From NCBI GenBank assembly GCA_008802785.1, contig VUYT01000011.1, forward strand, positions 310,001-374,000: a stretch of 64,000 nt of DNA. Reading direction: 5' to 3'. Position 1 is the first letter of the stretch. Every line of letters starts with the position of its first letter. The translations under genes and the position numbers were made by a program. Below, in pieces: positions 34,428-46,400 of this stretch. The stretch is from Symmetrospora coprosmae. Taxonomy: Eukaryota; Basidiomycota; Cystobasidiomycetes; Symmetrosporaceae. The notes below the pieces were generated by a model, which saw only the letters and a program-made list of their open reading frames with translations, did not search any database and was not told the origin of the DNA.

Positions 34428-36180
34428 TTAGAGGATCAGCGGCACGTCAATCTCTTGCAAGGCTTCTCTCCACGGCCTAGCGCCGCCGGTGCCCTTAGTG
34501 AACTCGAGCGCGAGGCATCTCTCCGGAACCGTGAATGTTGCCGGGACATTCGGGAGAGCCTGCATGAGCATCCGTCGCAGGTATTCGTTCAGCTCGTACC
34601 GCACTATCGGATCGCTGCAGTGGCATCCAGCGATCTGCAGACCCATGCAGAATGTCAGCTCAGTGTCATTCACGTAGGATAGAGATGCCCGACGAACCGT
34701 GACCGGGAAGTCACAGCCGACGGCCCGCTGATCCTCTGGGATCTGCTGAACGAGGAGGAGTATCGAGGAGCAGTGCTGCAGAACGAGAGCATCGTCGGAC
34801 GGAACGTGCAAGACCTCGGAAAGCACCAAGATAGAGAGCATGTGGTGATATAGCTGTAGGCACACGCCAAGAGCATCAGTGTCGGATATGCAGCTCGCTT
34901 TTCAGAGCAGAAGCGCGATGGCATACCTTAGTTCCTTGTTGTATCCGTACATTCTTTCCGCACGCTGCTGCATTGTCGACAGCGGCTTGGCTGTCGTGTA
35001 GCAGGCGCTCGCATGCGCCCTGGAGAGGGTTGACGGGGAAGTACGTCTCGAAGAAGCTCGCCAGCGCGCGCGCCTGCGCAAGCAGCGAGGCAAGGCGACC
35101 AAAGACGGTCCACATCCTCCGAGTAATGCCAAAGGTGGTCTCGATGTCCTCGTCTCCTGCTATCGGTATCGCTGCCGACGCTTCGACGCCCGCCACTATG
35201 GCAGCGGTGGTGATGTAGACGCACTGCACGTCGTACACCTGATGACCGAGCGGCGAGCTTAATGTGACGTGTAGATTGTCCGTTTCCATGAGCTCAGGGC
35301 GATGTGGGCCCGGAATCCAGGCGGCAGCAAGATTCGAAAGGCCGTACGCAATCCTGCATTTCGATATCTGCATGCGTCAGAGATCCTGCTTGTCAATAGC
35401 GATGCGCCACAAGGACCAGACTCACATAGACTTCTCCGTCCTGCATCGGGCTCTCTGGCGGACCCTGCTCAACGCCTGCTGCGACCGCGCCAGATGCTTC
35501 TGCGCCTCCTGAGGCGGACCGTCTCGGCAGATGGCGGCGCGGTAGGCGGCACTGAGGAGAAGCGCCGAGTGATAAAGGTAATCATCCTCGTCGTCCACGT
35601 TGCGTGACGAGGTCGCAAGATGATAGGCGAGATACGGAAGCATAGATGTCTGGAAATTATCGAGGTTCGGGTCGGATCTTCCGAAGACGCCGATGCGGTC
35701 GAAGTTGCGCGAGAAGAGGAACGAGACTAGGAGGCTGTCGCTTTCGCTTCGGACACTGGCATCAAAGAGGCTGATTTCCGTGCTGGGTGATGGAGAGTGC
35801 GGGGGGTAGGAGGCACGGGCCGGCGACCTGGACACTCGCCGTCGAATGGGACTTCCGCATACACCCTCGAGGTCCTGACGCGCAAGACCGAGGATCTGCG
35901 CACAGCTGGGCGCATCGACAGCTTGCGAGGGCTCTCCCGCTTCGACGCTGCTGCCTGATGGGCTCGCGCGTGACGTCGGGGCGATCTGCCATCCTTGCCC
36001 GTTCGTGCCCATGTAATGGCAATCCCGCCCCCATCGTGCGCACTTGATGCATCGCAGTCGTCGGCCAGACGCATCCCTCTCGCTCTCTGGGCACTTTGTG
36101 CGCCGCTCCCGGCACTCTTTGCAGCCTGTCCTGGTACGGACGCGCTTGATGGGCACGACCGCGCTTCCTTCGGACGACAT
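34428..36180 (-). CDS. Zn2Cys6 fungal transcription factor
   Basis: Exons are 36180-35426, 35353-34927 and 34853-34428 (introns 72 and 73 nt), giving 535 residues. A Zn2Cys6 binuclear cluster is at Cys20, 23, 30, 44, 47 and 54 (spacing 2-6-13-2-6). A Ser/Pro-rich linker follows, then a mostly helical regulatory region beginning near residue 150, with no full fungal-TF-MHR match that I can see. Such proteins bind CGG-type half-sites and often regulate nearby catabolic or secondary-metabolism genes. Its 3' end lies 35 bp from the 3' end of the convergent seven-helix copy 1, and a secreted DUF3237 gene lies just upstream. Confidence 0.88.
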
Positions 36181-36517
36181 GGGGCCAGAGCTTGCGTTAC
36201 AGCTTCACTAGTGCGCTCGAGCTGCCCTTCGTCGGTTCCTGTGCAGCTGAGTATGGTATAGTCGCTCCAGTAGCCGGTGCAGAGGAAACAGGCGAAGGCG
36301 GTGGCAATGCGGCGGCGAGACCCTTTTCCCCGGACCCCGAGTTCAGGTGATGGAGCCCCACATTCGAGATGAACTCAACGGACCCGCAGGATTCCATGAA
36401 CGCACATCCATACACAGTATTATCCTGACTGCATGCTACATGTGATTCTGTAATCCCTTGATCCCCTCAATCCGCGCGCCATCGCGCCGAAGCCCGCACC
36501 TAAAACGGCATGTCCTC
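36181..36517. other. Intergenic
   Basis: Between the Zn2Cys6 start and the DUF3237 stop, both minus strand. Expected promoter of the regulator. A 72-codon open frame here (36415-36197) has no support. Confidence 0.45.
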
Positions 36518-37274
36518 TCAAGGAGACGGGTTGGGAAGGACTCCCTGGACGTAGTGCCACATCCTGATGCGCAGAATGGTATTCTTTGCGTCCAGCTTCG
36601 GCTTGGACAGCGTTATATTGAGAGACGTTGTGACATCCTCGATGAGACCGTAACCTGGTCGTGGAGGTGGAGCAAGCCCACAGGTCAGTACAGCTTCTAT
36701 ATGTGCCAGATCAGCGCATATCAAGGTCATGGCTACCAACCAGTCACATCGTTCATCCAAGCGTAGTCCCCGTCCAGGCTAGCCTCGAAGAAGGCGGCCA
36801 GATGGGCAGTCCTGTCCGGTTGGTAGGCACCTCTAGTCTGAATGTAGATGTTCTCGCCGTTCTCCATGACGAGGCCATAGCGAGTGTCCGGATAGAATTG
36901 TGTTGCTCCGACTGCCAAGCCCCAGTCGGCACCGAGGTTGATGACCTTGCCTGCGAAAGGCGAACAGCACAGACTGTTCAGCTAGAGCGCGCAAGGCAGA
37001 TTGGCACGGGCGCACCTTTGACGCTCGGTCCTTCAAAGGTCCCTCCAACGATGGGGAAGATCAACCTGTCGCCCTTGGGTCCGTTGGGAATCGCGAGCAT
37101 TGGCGCGACTTCGGCGTACATCTCGTACAGGAACTTGAGGGGCGGAGGCTGAGGGTTGGAAGCATAGCCGCCCACGCTGCCGTTCTCGCGGGCGACGAGA
37201 GGCGATGCAAAGGCTGGAGTAACATGAGCCATGCAGGCCAGGAGGGTCGTGAACGATGCCAGAGAGGCCAGCAT
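36518..37274 (-). CDS. Secreted DUF3237-family protein
   Basis: Exons are 37274-37016, 36950-36741 and 36654-36518 (introns 65 and 86 nt), giving 201 residues. A signal peptide (MLASLASFTTLLACMAHVTPAFA) is followed by DUF3237 landmarks: LIFPIVGGTFEGPSVKG, then GADWGLAVG, YPDTRYGLVMENGENIYIQ and YAWMNDV. The family forms a small beta-barrel; its activity is not established. Secretion and its place between a Zn2Cys6 regulator and a lipase fit a role outside the cell. All three exons are needed to keep the DUF3237 blocks in frame. Confidence 0.85.
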
Positions 37275-37917
37275 GGCGCCGAGTGCGGAGTGGGCTGGTC
37301 GAGGATGAGATTGAGGGAGACTTGCGCAACAAGAGCGGACAACAGGGGAGACAACCAGGAGCGGACGTGTTGAACATGTCGAGGAGAGTCTTGTTGCATT
37401 GCGTTGATCTCGCTGGCTGGCTCAACCATTCGCCTGCGTCGGAGTCCCCGCATCTCCGGGTCCAAGACTTCGCTTCGGTCGGATCTCAATCCCGGAGCCC
37501 CACAGACTCGCTCGACACCCCATCTGGGCCTCCACGCTGTCGAGCCCCGCTCGTTGATGAGTCACTCGTCCGCATTCTAGCCTCCTTTCCCGCTTGTCCA
37601 GTGCCAGCTCCGGCTTTTCTCGTCTGGCTCGCTTCGAGCGACGAGCTCGATCACAAGCGAACCACCTCCGGGACCACTGTCGCGCCTCCGATGTGACGGG
37701 GGACTCATGCAGCGGATGCACAGGACTGAGACGTCTAGATGGCCCCGAGAACTGATATAAAAGCGAGCTTCATGATGCACCCTCTTTCACCTCTGTTTCC
37801 TCCAAAGTCATCCTCCGCGAATCCGAAAACTCCAGTTGCCACATCGACCGCCTGGTGAGCAGAGCCCGCCAACGCAGCGGCCTGATCATACACGAGCTGA
37901 CGCTAGCCTCCACAGTC
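37275..37917. promoter_or_regulatory. Divergent promoter region, DUF3237 gene / lipase
   Basis: A 643-bp gap lies between two divergent secretory genes. A clear TATA box is present on the lipase side (37756-37762). No additional gene is supported. Confidence 0.55.
37756..37762 (+). promoter_or_regulatory. TATA box of the lipase gene
   Basis: TATAAAA, about 156 bp upstream of the lipase ATG. It is one of the few canonical TATA boxes in the window, fitting an inducible secreted enzyme. Confidence 0.7.
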
Positions 37918-39352
37918 ATGTTCCTGCTCCGTGGCCTCCTTGCTCTTCCCCTCGTTGCAGCCGCGGCCATCCGCCACGAGGCTCGACAGATCCCTGATTC
38001 CCTACGCGCCCAGTATGAAGCCTTCCTTGCCGACTACCAGCAGGGCGCCTTCGTCGAGAACATCTACAACTCGACCTTCTATGAGACGCCGGCCAACTTC
38101 ACCGGCTCGGCGCCAGGGGACGTCCTCAAGCTCGAGAGGGTCAGCGGGACGGCTCTGAATGCTCAGTATGCTTACCCCGCCGGCCTGACCCTGTGGAGGT
38201 TGATGTACACCTCGCTCGACCCACGCAACGAGACTGTCCCCGCCACGGCGTTCGTGCTCGCGCCGTACCAGAAGACCAAGCGCACAGTGGCCTGGACGCA
38301 CGGCACTGCCGGCATCACCCGCGACTGTACTCCTAGCAACCAGCGCCAGCTCTACTACGACTTCACCGGTCTCTACAGCCTCGCTCTCCAGGGCAACAAC
38401 GTTGTCGGACCAGACTAGTGCGTCCACGATCACGCTCGAGCTTCTGCGCAACGGCAGGCTGACCTTGTGCTTCCGCAGTGCCGGTTTGGGTTCTGACACC
38501 CAGTTCAACTACGTCGCTGGCAGCAGTCATGCACACGATACTTCGTACTCTGTGATTGCTGCTCGAAAGGCACTTCCTCACTTGTGCATCGACGAGTGGG
38601 CTGCCATCGGGCACAGCGAAGGAGGGTTGACGGCCTGGGCCACCAACGAGCGAGAAGCCAAGTACCCGTCGGGCGGCTTCCTTGGCTCTGTCTCGCTCGC
38701 TCCTTCGATGGACCCGCTCGAGATCAACCTGCGAGCCTTTGCTACCGAGGAGAGCAGGGCCGCTCTCCAGGCCAGCGGGAGCGTCTTCTATCCCGTGTTC
38801 TTCCTCGAGGTCATCCGCCGACTCTTCCCGACCCTTCAGCTCTCCGACTACCTCACTCCGACCGGACTCTCCCTTCTTAACCTCAACCTCGAAGGCGGCT
38901 GCTATGCAGGCGCGGCGACTTTCTTCCCGACCTTCGGTCTTACCGAGGTGTGGAAGGACTACAGCTGGCTCAACTCGACAGAGGCCAGGCAGTGGGCCGA
39001 GCTCGTCAGGGACAGCGGCAAGGACAAGCTGGCGAAGCCTCTGTTGCTCATTCAGGGCAGCGAGGACGAGGCCGTCAGCGCTCCCGTCAACTACGACACC
39101 TTCGAGAACCACTGCAAGATGTTCGAAGACTCTCCGATCCAGCTCAGCATCTATCCCGGCTACCGTCACGGCCCAGTTGTCAATGCTGCCATTCAGGAAT
39201 GGTCGGCTTTCCTGGACGACCTGTTCGAGCACAAGAAGCCTCGAAACTTTGGCAGCTGCAAGAGGGTGACTCTTGAGCCGTACATCGATGGCGGAGAGAG
39301 CATGGAGGAGCTGTACTCTGTCAGGTGGGCGCCACCTCCGAGTCAGTCTTGA
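37918..39352 (+). CDS. Secretory lipase (LIP family, alpha/beta hydrolase)
   Basis: Exons are 37918-38417 and 38479-39352 (61-nt intron, phase 2), giving 457 residues, as usual for this family. A signal peptide (MFLLRGLLALPLVAAAA) leads. The nucleophile motif GHSEGG places Ser near 213, and the text around it (PDYAGLG, then SYSVIAARKAL) is characteristic of Candida-type secreted lipases. An acid (QGSEDEAVSA) and a histidine (YPGYRHGP) follow in the expected order. Family members hydrolyse triacylglycerols outside the cell. It has its own TATA box and is divergent from the secreted DUF3237 gene. Confidence 0.92.
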
Positions 39353-39461
39353 GCGGTCAATCAGCGGGACTTCAGAGGATGCAGGGGGAGAAGGTGATGC
39401 AGGAACGCAGCGTGTGAAAGGTGTAAATAGGGAACAGCTACTGCAGCAGAAGCAACAAGAA

Positions 39462-42400
39462 CTAAGCATCACTATCACCTGCATCGATGAGTGCCTTCCA
39501 GTCGTCCGCATCAGCAAAGGCCGGCAGATGCTTGAGCTTCCTCTTCTTCGCCCGCTTCGATTCTGGCATGTCCGTGACGCTCGGCATGTCGACGTCTTCG
39601 TCGCTGCCAATGACGTCGTCGTCTTCTTCGGCGAATCCTTCGAGCTCGTCATCGTCCTCGTCCGGGAAGAAGGATTGCGGCTCGTCGTCGTCCTCCTCGA
39701 CCGCATCGACGCTAACAGCCGAGTCCTCCGAGTCTGAGTAGGCAAACTCTGCGACGTCGTCCGAGTCTTCGTCCTCATCGGCCATGAGATCGTCGTCGTC
39801 GTCATCGTCGCCTGCAGCCTTGGGCATCGATGCCTGCATGGCCTTCCAGATCTCCTTCTCCGAGAGATCCGTCTCGCCGACCTGCTCGAGCTCCCCGTCC
39901 TCATCGATCGACTCTTCACCGTCCTCATCCGAATCGCCAAGGCTGATGTCGTCGTCGTTGGCATCCGCGTCTCCTCGCCGCTTGCGACGGTCCGACTTGA
40001 CCTCTTTCGACTTTTCATCCTCAAGCTTCTGGTTGAAGAACTTGTGGAAGAAGAGCTGGTCCACAGGCACGTCGGCGGCCTGCTTTTTGACAAAGTCGTC
40101 GGCATTCACGCGCGCGTCCGACATTGCCGTCGTCCCCTTGCGCATGAGCACCATCCCGCTGCGGTCCAGGCCCTTTGCGCCTGGCTTCATGATCGAGTCG
40201 GACCCGCCAGCACTCTTCTTTGCGTTTCGATACACGAAGCGGTCCAGGAAGTGCGAGAGCGTGTGCAGCTCGAGATCAGGCGTCGTGGAGATGGGCGTGG
40301 CGGACAGGAGCTGCGAGGCATGCAGCGCGACCGAAGGATGAAAGTGGTGCAGGAGCGGGGTGATCTCCCAGAGACAGCTGTTGTGCGCATTTGCATATTG
40401 GGGATCTCGCTTGCGCCCGTCGTAGCTGGTTGTCGGGCGAGTTGATGACGACGCTGCAACCTCTTCCTCTGCTTCTTCAGCAGATTCGGGCGCATCCTTG
40501 AACTTTTCGAGATCGTCGTCGGCATCCTCTGGATCGCTCAGCATATTGCGTAGACTAGGCGTGATGTTGAAAAGCTGTGTGGAAGGTTGGACCAATGTTA
40601 GGAATGCTAAAGAGCGACACACGCTATGCAGCGGCCCACCTCGCCAAGCAGATACAGCGACCCGCAAATGAAGGGCGGCTGGTGGCTGCCCAGCGTCTGC
40701 AGGATGCGCTTGACGAAGGCTGCCACTCGCTTGGCAGACGTATCAGCCTTGATGGCCTTGAAGAGTAGGTTGAGGTACATTGCCTGCTTGGAGCTGTTGG
40801 CCAAGCGGCTGTCGGTGAGGGTGTCGTAGAGGGCGCGGTAGAAGCGATCCGAGACGGCTTGCTGCTTGCTCGAGACCTGGAAGATGAGGGTGAGGGCCTG
40901 GATGCCGACGTTGAAGGTGCCGGTGTGGATAATGCGGAAGAGGACATCCGCTCGCTGGTGCAAAACATCGCCCTCAATCTCCGAATACGGGAATGCGCGG
41001 TTCACACCCGTCAGGACGGCAGCCATGATCTTGCTCTCCGCCTCGAGTGCCTGCTGGCTCTTCTCGATGCGACGCCGCTCCTTCCGTGGCAGCGCCTTGA
41101 GCTTGTCGGCCGCCTGCTGGTCGCGCTTGCGCTTCCCGCCTTTCTGCTCATCCCGCCGCTGCTTGCGGCCTTTCAGCTCCTCTGCTTGAGGCGCATCATC
41201 CTCTTCACTGTAGTTACCGAGCAGATCCTTGAAGATGTCGAAATACACCTCGATGAGCCGGTTTGCAACGAGCTTGTCCTGGTCCGTCCGCGATAGCATG
41301 ATCTGGTTGAGCGTGATGATGCCATAGTAGCGCGAGTGATCGCTGCTGCGCACGCCCGCTGTCGCAGAAGGGTGTGCGGCGCTTGGTGCGCTGGCCTTCT
41401 TTCCGTGATAGCCGGAAGCGATGGCAACGGGCGCCGATGCTGTCGGCCGGAGGACGAGCGCAGCGATCTCCCGAACGACGATCGTCTTCATCATTGGGTG
41501 GTTCTGCAGTAGCTGGAGCAGGTGATGCGACGTGCGCGAGGAGACGGCGCGGTCTGAGTCGCCGAGCTTGTCGACGAGCAGCCGAAGCAAGTTTTGCTCC
41601 TGCTCTGGCTTGCTTGACAGCAAAGAAGCGAGGAAGCCAGTCATCTGTGTCCGGACGAATGGTAGCGGGTCGTGCGAGAGAGTCTGGGAGAGCGCAGCGC
41701 TGTGTCAGCCGAGGAAAGCTGGTCTGATGGCGGCAGCGAGGCGCCTCACCTCGATGGCCTTGAGCAGCTCAAAGTACCACTTCTTGAGCCAGTCCTCGAA
41801 CGCCCACACGAGAATCTGCTCGTCCCCCGGCTGCTTGCCATTCTGCTTGACGCCGTGCTCTCTCGCGTGCACAACCTTGTGCAGGTCAGGCTGCTCGGCG
41901 AACCATCGCAGCTTGCGGTCCGGCAAACCGGCTGTTCCCGTTCCTCCAGCTCCTCCCTTCAGCCAGTCCACGATAGCGCGGATGGCACGTACCGCCTCGT
42001 CCCTGCTCTTCTTCTTTGTGAGCGAGGCGAGCTGGTTGAGGTACGTCATGGTGTGGATGGGCGATGAGGATGACAGCAGGATCAGGGCGGACAGTTTGTC
42101 GGACGAGGTACCGCTCTGGAGAATGGTCGATATGAAGGCGCGGTCCGAGGCGGAGAGCGTGCTCGACATTGCCAACTTGTCGTTCTTTGCGTCGGTCCGC
42201 GTCAGGCTCCCGGAGAAGGTCTCGTTCATTTCGTCCAGAAGCTGGGTCCCGCGCTTCTGTAGCTGATCGATGGTCTTTGTGGATGGCGCGGCAGTGCCAG
42301 AGGGTACACCTGCCAGCTCAGGCAGCTCAATAGCGTACCAAAGCGGGTTCGGGTCGACGAGCTGCGACATAGGCACGTGCACGGCAATGTCAGCACCCCG

Positions 42401-43019
42401 AAATTGTCAAGCTGCTCGTAGGGATGCAGGGCGCTCACCATTCCACTGCGGCTGACTGGTGCAGGCTTCTGAGCGACTGGAGTGGGCGTCAATGACGCCG
42501 CGACGAGCGGTTCTGGCGCTTTCGGCGCGGGTGCAGTCGCGACCTCCCCCTCCGCGTCAGAGACCTCTTCGGAGCCGCTCTCTTCGCTGTCGCTGCCCTC
42601 CTCATCCTGCTCATCCTGCTCAGCCTCTACATCCTCCTCCTGCTGCTCCTCGTCGTCTCCGTACGCTTGTCCCAAGTCGCCCAGCGTTGCAAGGAAGCTC
42701 TTCAGGTCCTTTGCCAGCTTTTTCTGCGTGTCTTGGCGTCAAAGCATGCTCCTCCACAGACAGCAGCAGGGACGGCACTCACATCTTCGACCGTATCATT
42801 GACAATCGCTTCATCCTCATCATCCACGTCGACGTCCTTCAGGAACTTGAAGTCCTCCTCGTCGCCCCCGAGACTCTTGATCTCGCGCAGGAGCAGTCCA
42901 GCTTCGTCCAGCTCTGGCTCCGCCTCAGGAGCTTGCAGCGGAGCGGGGACAGCAGCAGCCTTTCCGTTTGCCTTCCTGCCTTGGTCCTTCCTCTTCTTGC
43001 CAGCCGTCACTGCAGGCAT
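39462..43019 (-). CDS. MAK21: Ribosome biogenesis protein MAK21/NOC1
   Basis: Exons are 43019-42783, 42723-42439, 42361-41750, 41683-40640 and 40574-39462 (introns 59-77 nt), giving 1096 residues, close to yeast Mak21 (1025). A basic, then acidic head (GKKRKDQGRK, LGGDEEDFKFL) precedes the helical-repeat body, with SRYYGIITLNQIMLSRTDQD and LIEVYFDIFKDLL in the CBF/Mak21 region. The C-terminal third is very acidic, with Asp/Glu runs, and ends beside KRAKKRKLKH. In yeast Mak21-Noc2 accompanies early 60S precursors in the nucleolus. The start is uncertain: in-frame Met codons exist at 43076 and 43349 with no stop between. Confidence 0.9.
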
Positions 43020-43410
43020 GGTGGCTTTTCCCTTGCCTTTCGAGTTGACGGCGGCAATTTTGCGATCCTGGTACATCCCGGAACAGAGCACCTGCGATCC
43101 GACAGCGCCAATGCCTTGATGAGACCGTCTGCTATCGAACGATACTGCGATGCTCTGCCTGTGATGTCTGCTGTTTGCTAGGTTTGAGATGTCGTTCTGC
43201 AATGGGCGGTGCGGAGGAGGCCTGCCCTGTGCTGGAGCTGGTGCTGTTGGGGTGCTGTCTGCGGCCTCTGTGCCTGCTGACGCCACTGCGATGCGTGCGG
43301 AGGCTCCCCGATCGCGCTGAGCATCCTGTATAGCGACTGCGACGTTCACGGCTTGTCTCTGCTCTTATCACTCGTTTATCCGCCTAGGTGAGTGCCCCTC
43401 TGCAGTAGCC
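43020..43410. promoter_or_regulatory. Divergent region, MAK21 / repeat-protein gene
   Basis: A 391-bp gap that may partly encode an N-terminal extension of MAK21 (open to 43349). Otherwise it should be promoter sequence for both genes. Confidence 0.4.
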
Positions 43411-46400
43411 ATGGCCCCTAGGAGGCGCAGGAGGAGTGCTGGGAGGGACGCGCAGGAGGAGGCGATCGGATTTGCCACCGCCGGAGCAGCTCCGACTCAT
43501 CGCGCCAACAAGAGGCAGCGTACCGAACAAGCTCCTACCACATCCCTCGCAGCAGTAGACGTAGATATACAGACACAGCAAGCATCATCTTCCTCGTCTT
43601 CATCGCAGGGCGCCACGTCTGGGAGCGCCCTGCCAGCAGCTTCAGTCTCCACATCTCGTGTCACACGTGCTCGATCGACTCGCGTCGTCTCGTACTGCGA
43701 CGACAGCGACGACGGCAACACCTTGCCTCTCGACGACGACGATGACTACCTTGACCAGCTACGCAATGAAAGCAGTCTTCCACCTTCTCCTAAGCTCAGT
43801 AAAGCTACAGCTCGCGCTAAGCCCGCACCTAAGAAGCGCGCCAGTAAGGCGAAAGCACCTGCAGCTGCGAAGCCTGTCGCGGCAAGCAAGGGAAAGCAGA
43901 AGGGAAAGCAGCAGCAGCAGCAGCTAGATGAGCTTGACGACGTTCAGCCCGGTACCTCGCAGCATGTCGAGCTTGCGTATCTCTCGGACTCCTCAGCTTC
44001 GGACTTGACAGATTCAGACTGTTCTGGCTCCGACTACTCGGACCACTCGGACAGCGACATCGACTCCGAGCAGGAGAATGAGCTCGACGATGCGCTGCTT
44101 CAGTTCGAGATCGACAGTGACCTAGCTTCCCTCCTCGCGCAGGACTCTTCTCCTTCATCTCTCACCCCTCCTCCTGCACCGGCGTCAGCAGCAGCAGACA
44201 CAGCAGCAGACGCAGCAGCAGACACAGCAGCAGACACAGCAGACGCTCCCTTCCGCATTGCAAGTTCCTCCAGAGATCTCACAGATTTGCTGCTTCAGAT
44301 ATCAGAGCAAGACGCAGAGACAGCATCGGCATTCACAGAGGTGCTCGAGGCTGTCATAGGGCGCGAAGACGTCACCATACCAAACCATCCTCTCGCCGGC
44401 AAGCAGCAGGTCTGGGAGGAGCAGCTCGTCAAGCTCTGTCAAGATCATGGACTTCCCAATCCCAGCGACCGCTTTGGCCGGGACTTCACCGCTCTTCTTA
44501 CTAGCACAGTCGGCGTTATGTCCTGGAAGCCGACCGAGCAAGGCTACTCGAAATCCATTATGGGCGAGGAGAGTATGACGGTCAACCACATTCGAGACAA
44601 GCTCGGCCTGGGTTTTGTCGTGCGTCCTTCCAATTTTGCAGATACACATTCTAAGCTAACATTCTCGTCCCGCTTGTAGAGCTGGATTGATACCGTCCCG
44701 CTGCAATACCCAGTAGCCAGCCTGTACCCCTTGGACGATGAGGTCGGCATCCTGCAGGCGTATGCGTACATGTCGGTCCAGATCGAGAAGAAGATGCTCC
44801 TCGAGTGCACTCCGCATGTGAGCGAGATCCTCCGAAAGTCGCAGAATCGTACGTACCGGCAGATCTGACTGAGCTGGGATGTTCTAGCTCTTCATTGTCC
44901 TCGGCAATGATACAAAGGCGCTATTTGAGCACGAGCTACCCAAAAAGTACGCTCCGCTCCTCGCCCAGTACCAGTCAACTCTGCTGCCGTACCTGCACGC
45001 TGTCTATGGGGAGGCCGAATATACGCGGCTCTCGCTCCTCACCATCAACCGCAAGACGATGCCCTACAAGCTCGCGCTCGTCAACCGACCGAATTCGTAC
45101 ACCGTCCCCGTCTCGGCACTGAAGCTCAGCATTCAGGAGTGGTCGTCCGGCTCTCTGAGCATTGGCGGCTTTTCCGTTGCCGCCCGTTACCAGAACCCGC
45201 GAGGCGGAATCAACCTGGCAACCGTTGCCAATTTTGTTCACACTCTCGAGGCCGCGCGAGACGCATCATTCGAGCGCTGGTCGTTTGACGGCTATACGAA
45301 GAGAGGAGAGACCCTCCGCTCCAGCACTCAGGAGATGTACAAAACGAAGTGGTGGGCTTGTCACGAGAAAGGCCGAGGACTGGACTTCTATCTGGAAGAG
45401 AGCCCCTCTACCTGCAACTTCATCGCCATCTGCCTGCGCGCTGCAAGAACACTTCCCCACCTGCGGTCGCTCCTGCCCGATCTGCCGGAGGCGTTTGGCA
45501 TCAGAGACGTCGACTCGGCCGGACAGCGCATCGGTCTATCTGTCCCAGAGGGGCTAGAGAGCTGCTGGATCCGTCAGAGGGCTCTCACGCGTCAGCAGCG
45601 AATCGACGGAACTCTCGACAACGCACACAGGGAGCAGCTCGATATCACAAACGCGGAGAGACGTGCACGCGTCGCCCGGTGCCGCGACGGCGACTTCAGC
45701 GAGCCTGGAGATGCAGCCTGGTGGGAGAAGGAGCAGGCCAGTCAGAAGCGCAGGAGTGAGCGCCAGAAGGAGCGCGCTGCGCGCTGTCGCAAGGGCGACT
45801 TCAGCGAGCCTGGAGATGAAGCCTGGTGGGAGAAGGAGCAGGCCAGTCGGAAGCGTAGGCAGGAGCGCAGGAAGGAGCGCGCTGCGCGCTGTCGCAAAGG
45901 CGACTTCAGCCAGCCTGGAGATGCTGCTTGGTGGGAGAATTATGAGGCCAAAAGGAAGCGCAAGGCGGATCAAGGCAACAAGCGCAGAGGGGAACGCATC
46001 GTCCGATGCCGTCAGGGCAACTTCAGCGAGCCCGGGGACGAGGCCTGGTGGCAGAAGACGCAGGATATCAAAGCCAAATTCGACAAGTGTCATTCGGGCA
46101 CTTTCGCGGACGAGGAGGAGCGTGCGTGGTATGCTGCGTACTGCAAGCGGAAGAGCATATCGCCCAGAGGGTATGAACAATACACGGGCCCTGATCGGAA
46201 TTGGTGCTGCAGCCTCAAGTCGTGCGATCGCTTCAAGAAGCCGTTCAAGAATAAGCAGTCGGCGGCTAGACATACTCAAACACACAAGGGCAAGAGCCGA
46301 GCGGTCCCTCGATGGGGCACGGACGTCTCCTTCACTGGCGTTGAAACGTTCTGCGTAGATCACAATTGCGCCCGTTATGCCCAGCCGTTCATCTCCACAA

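Noticed and set aside
36197-36415. 72-codon minus-strand open frame
   Set aside because: No signal peptide, motif or splice continuation; likely chance.
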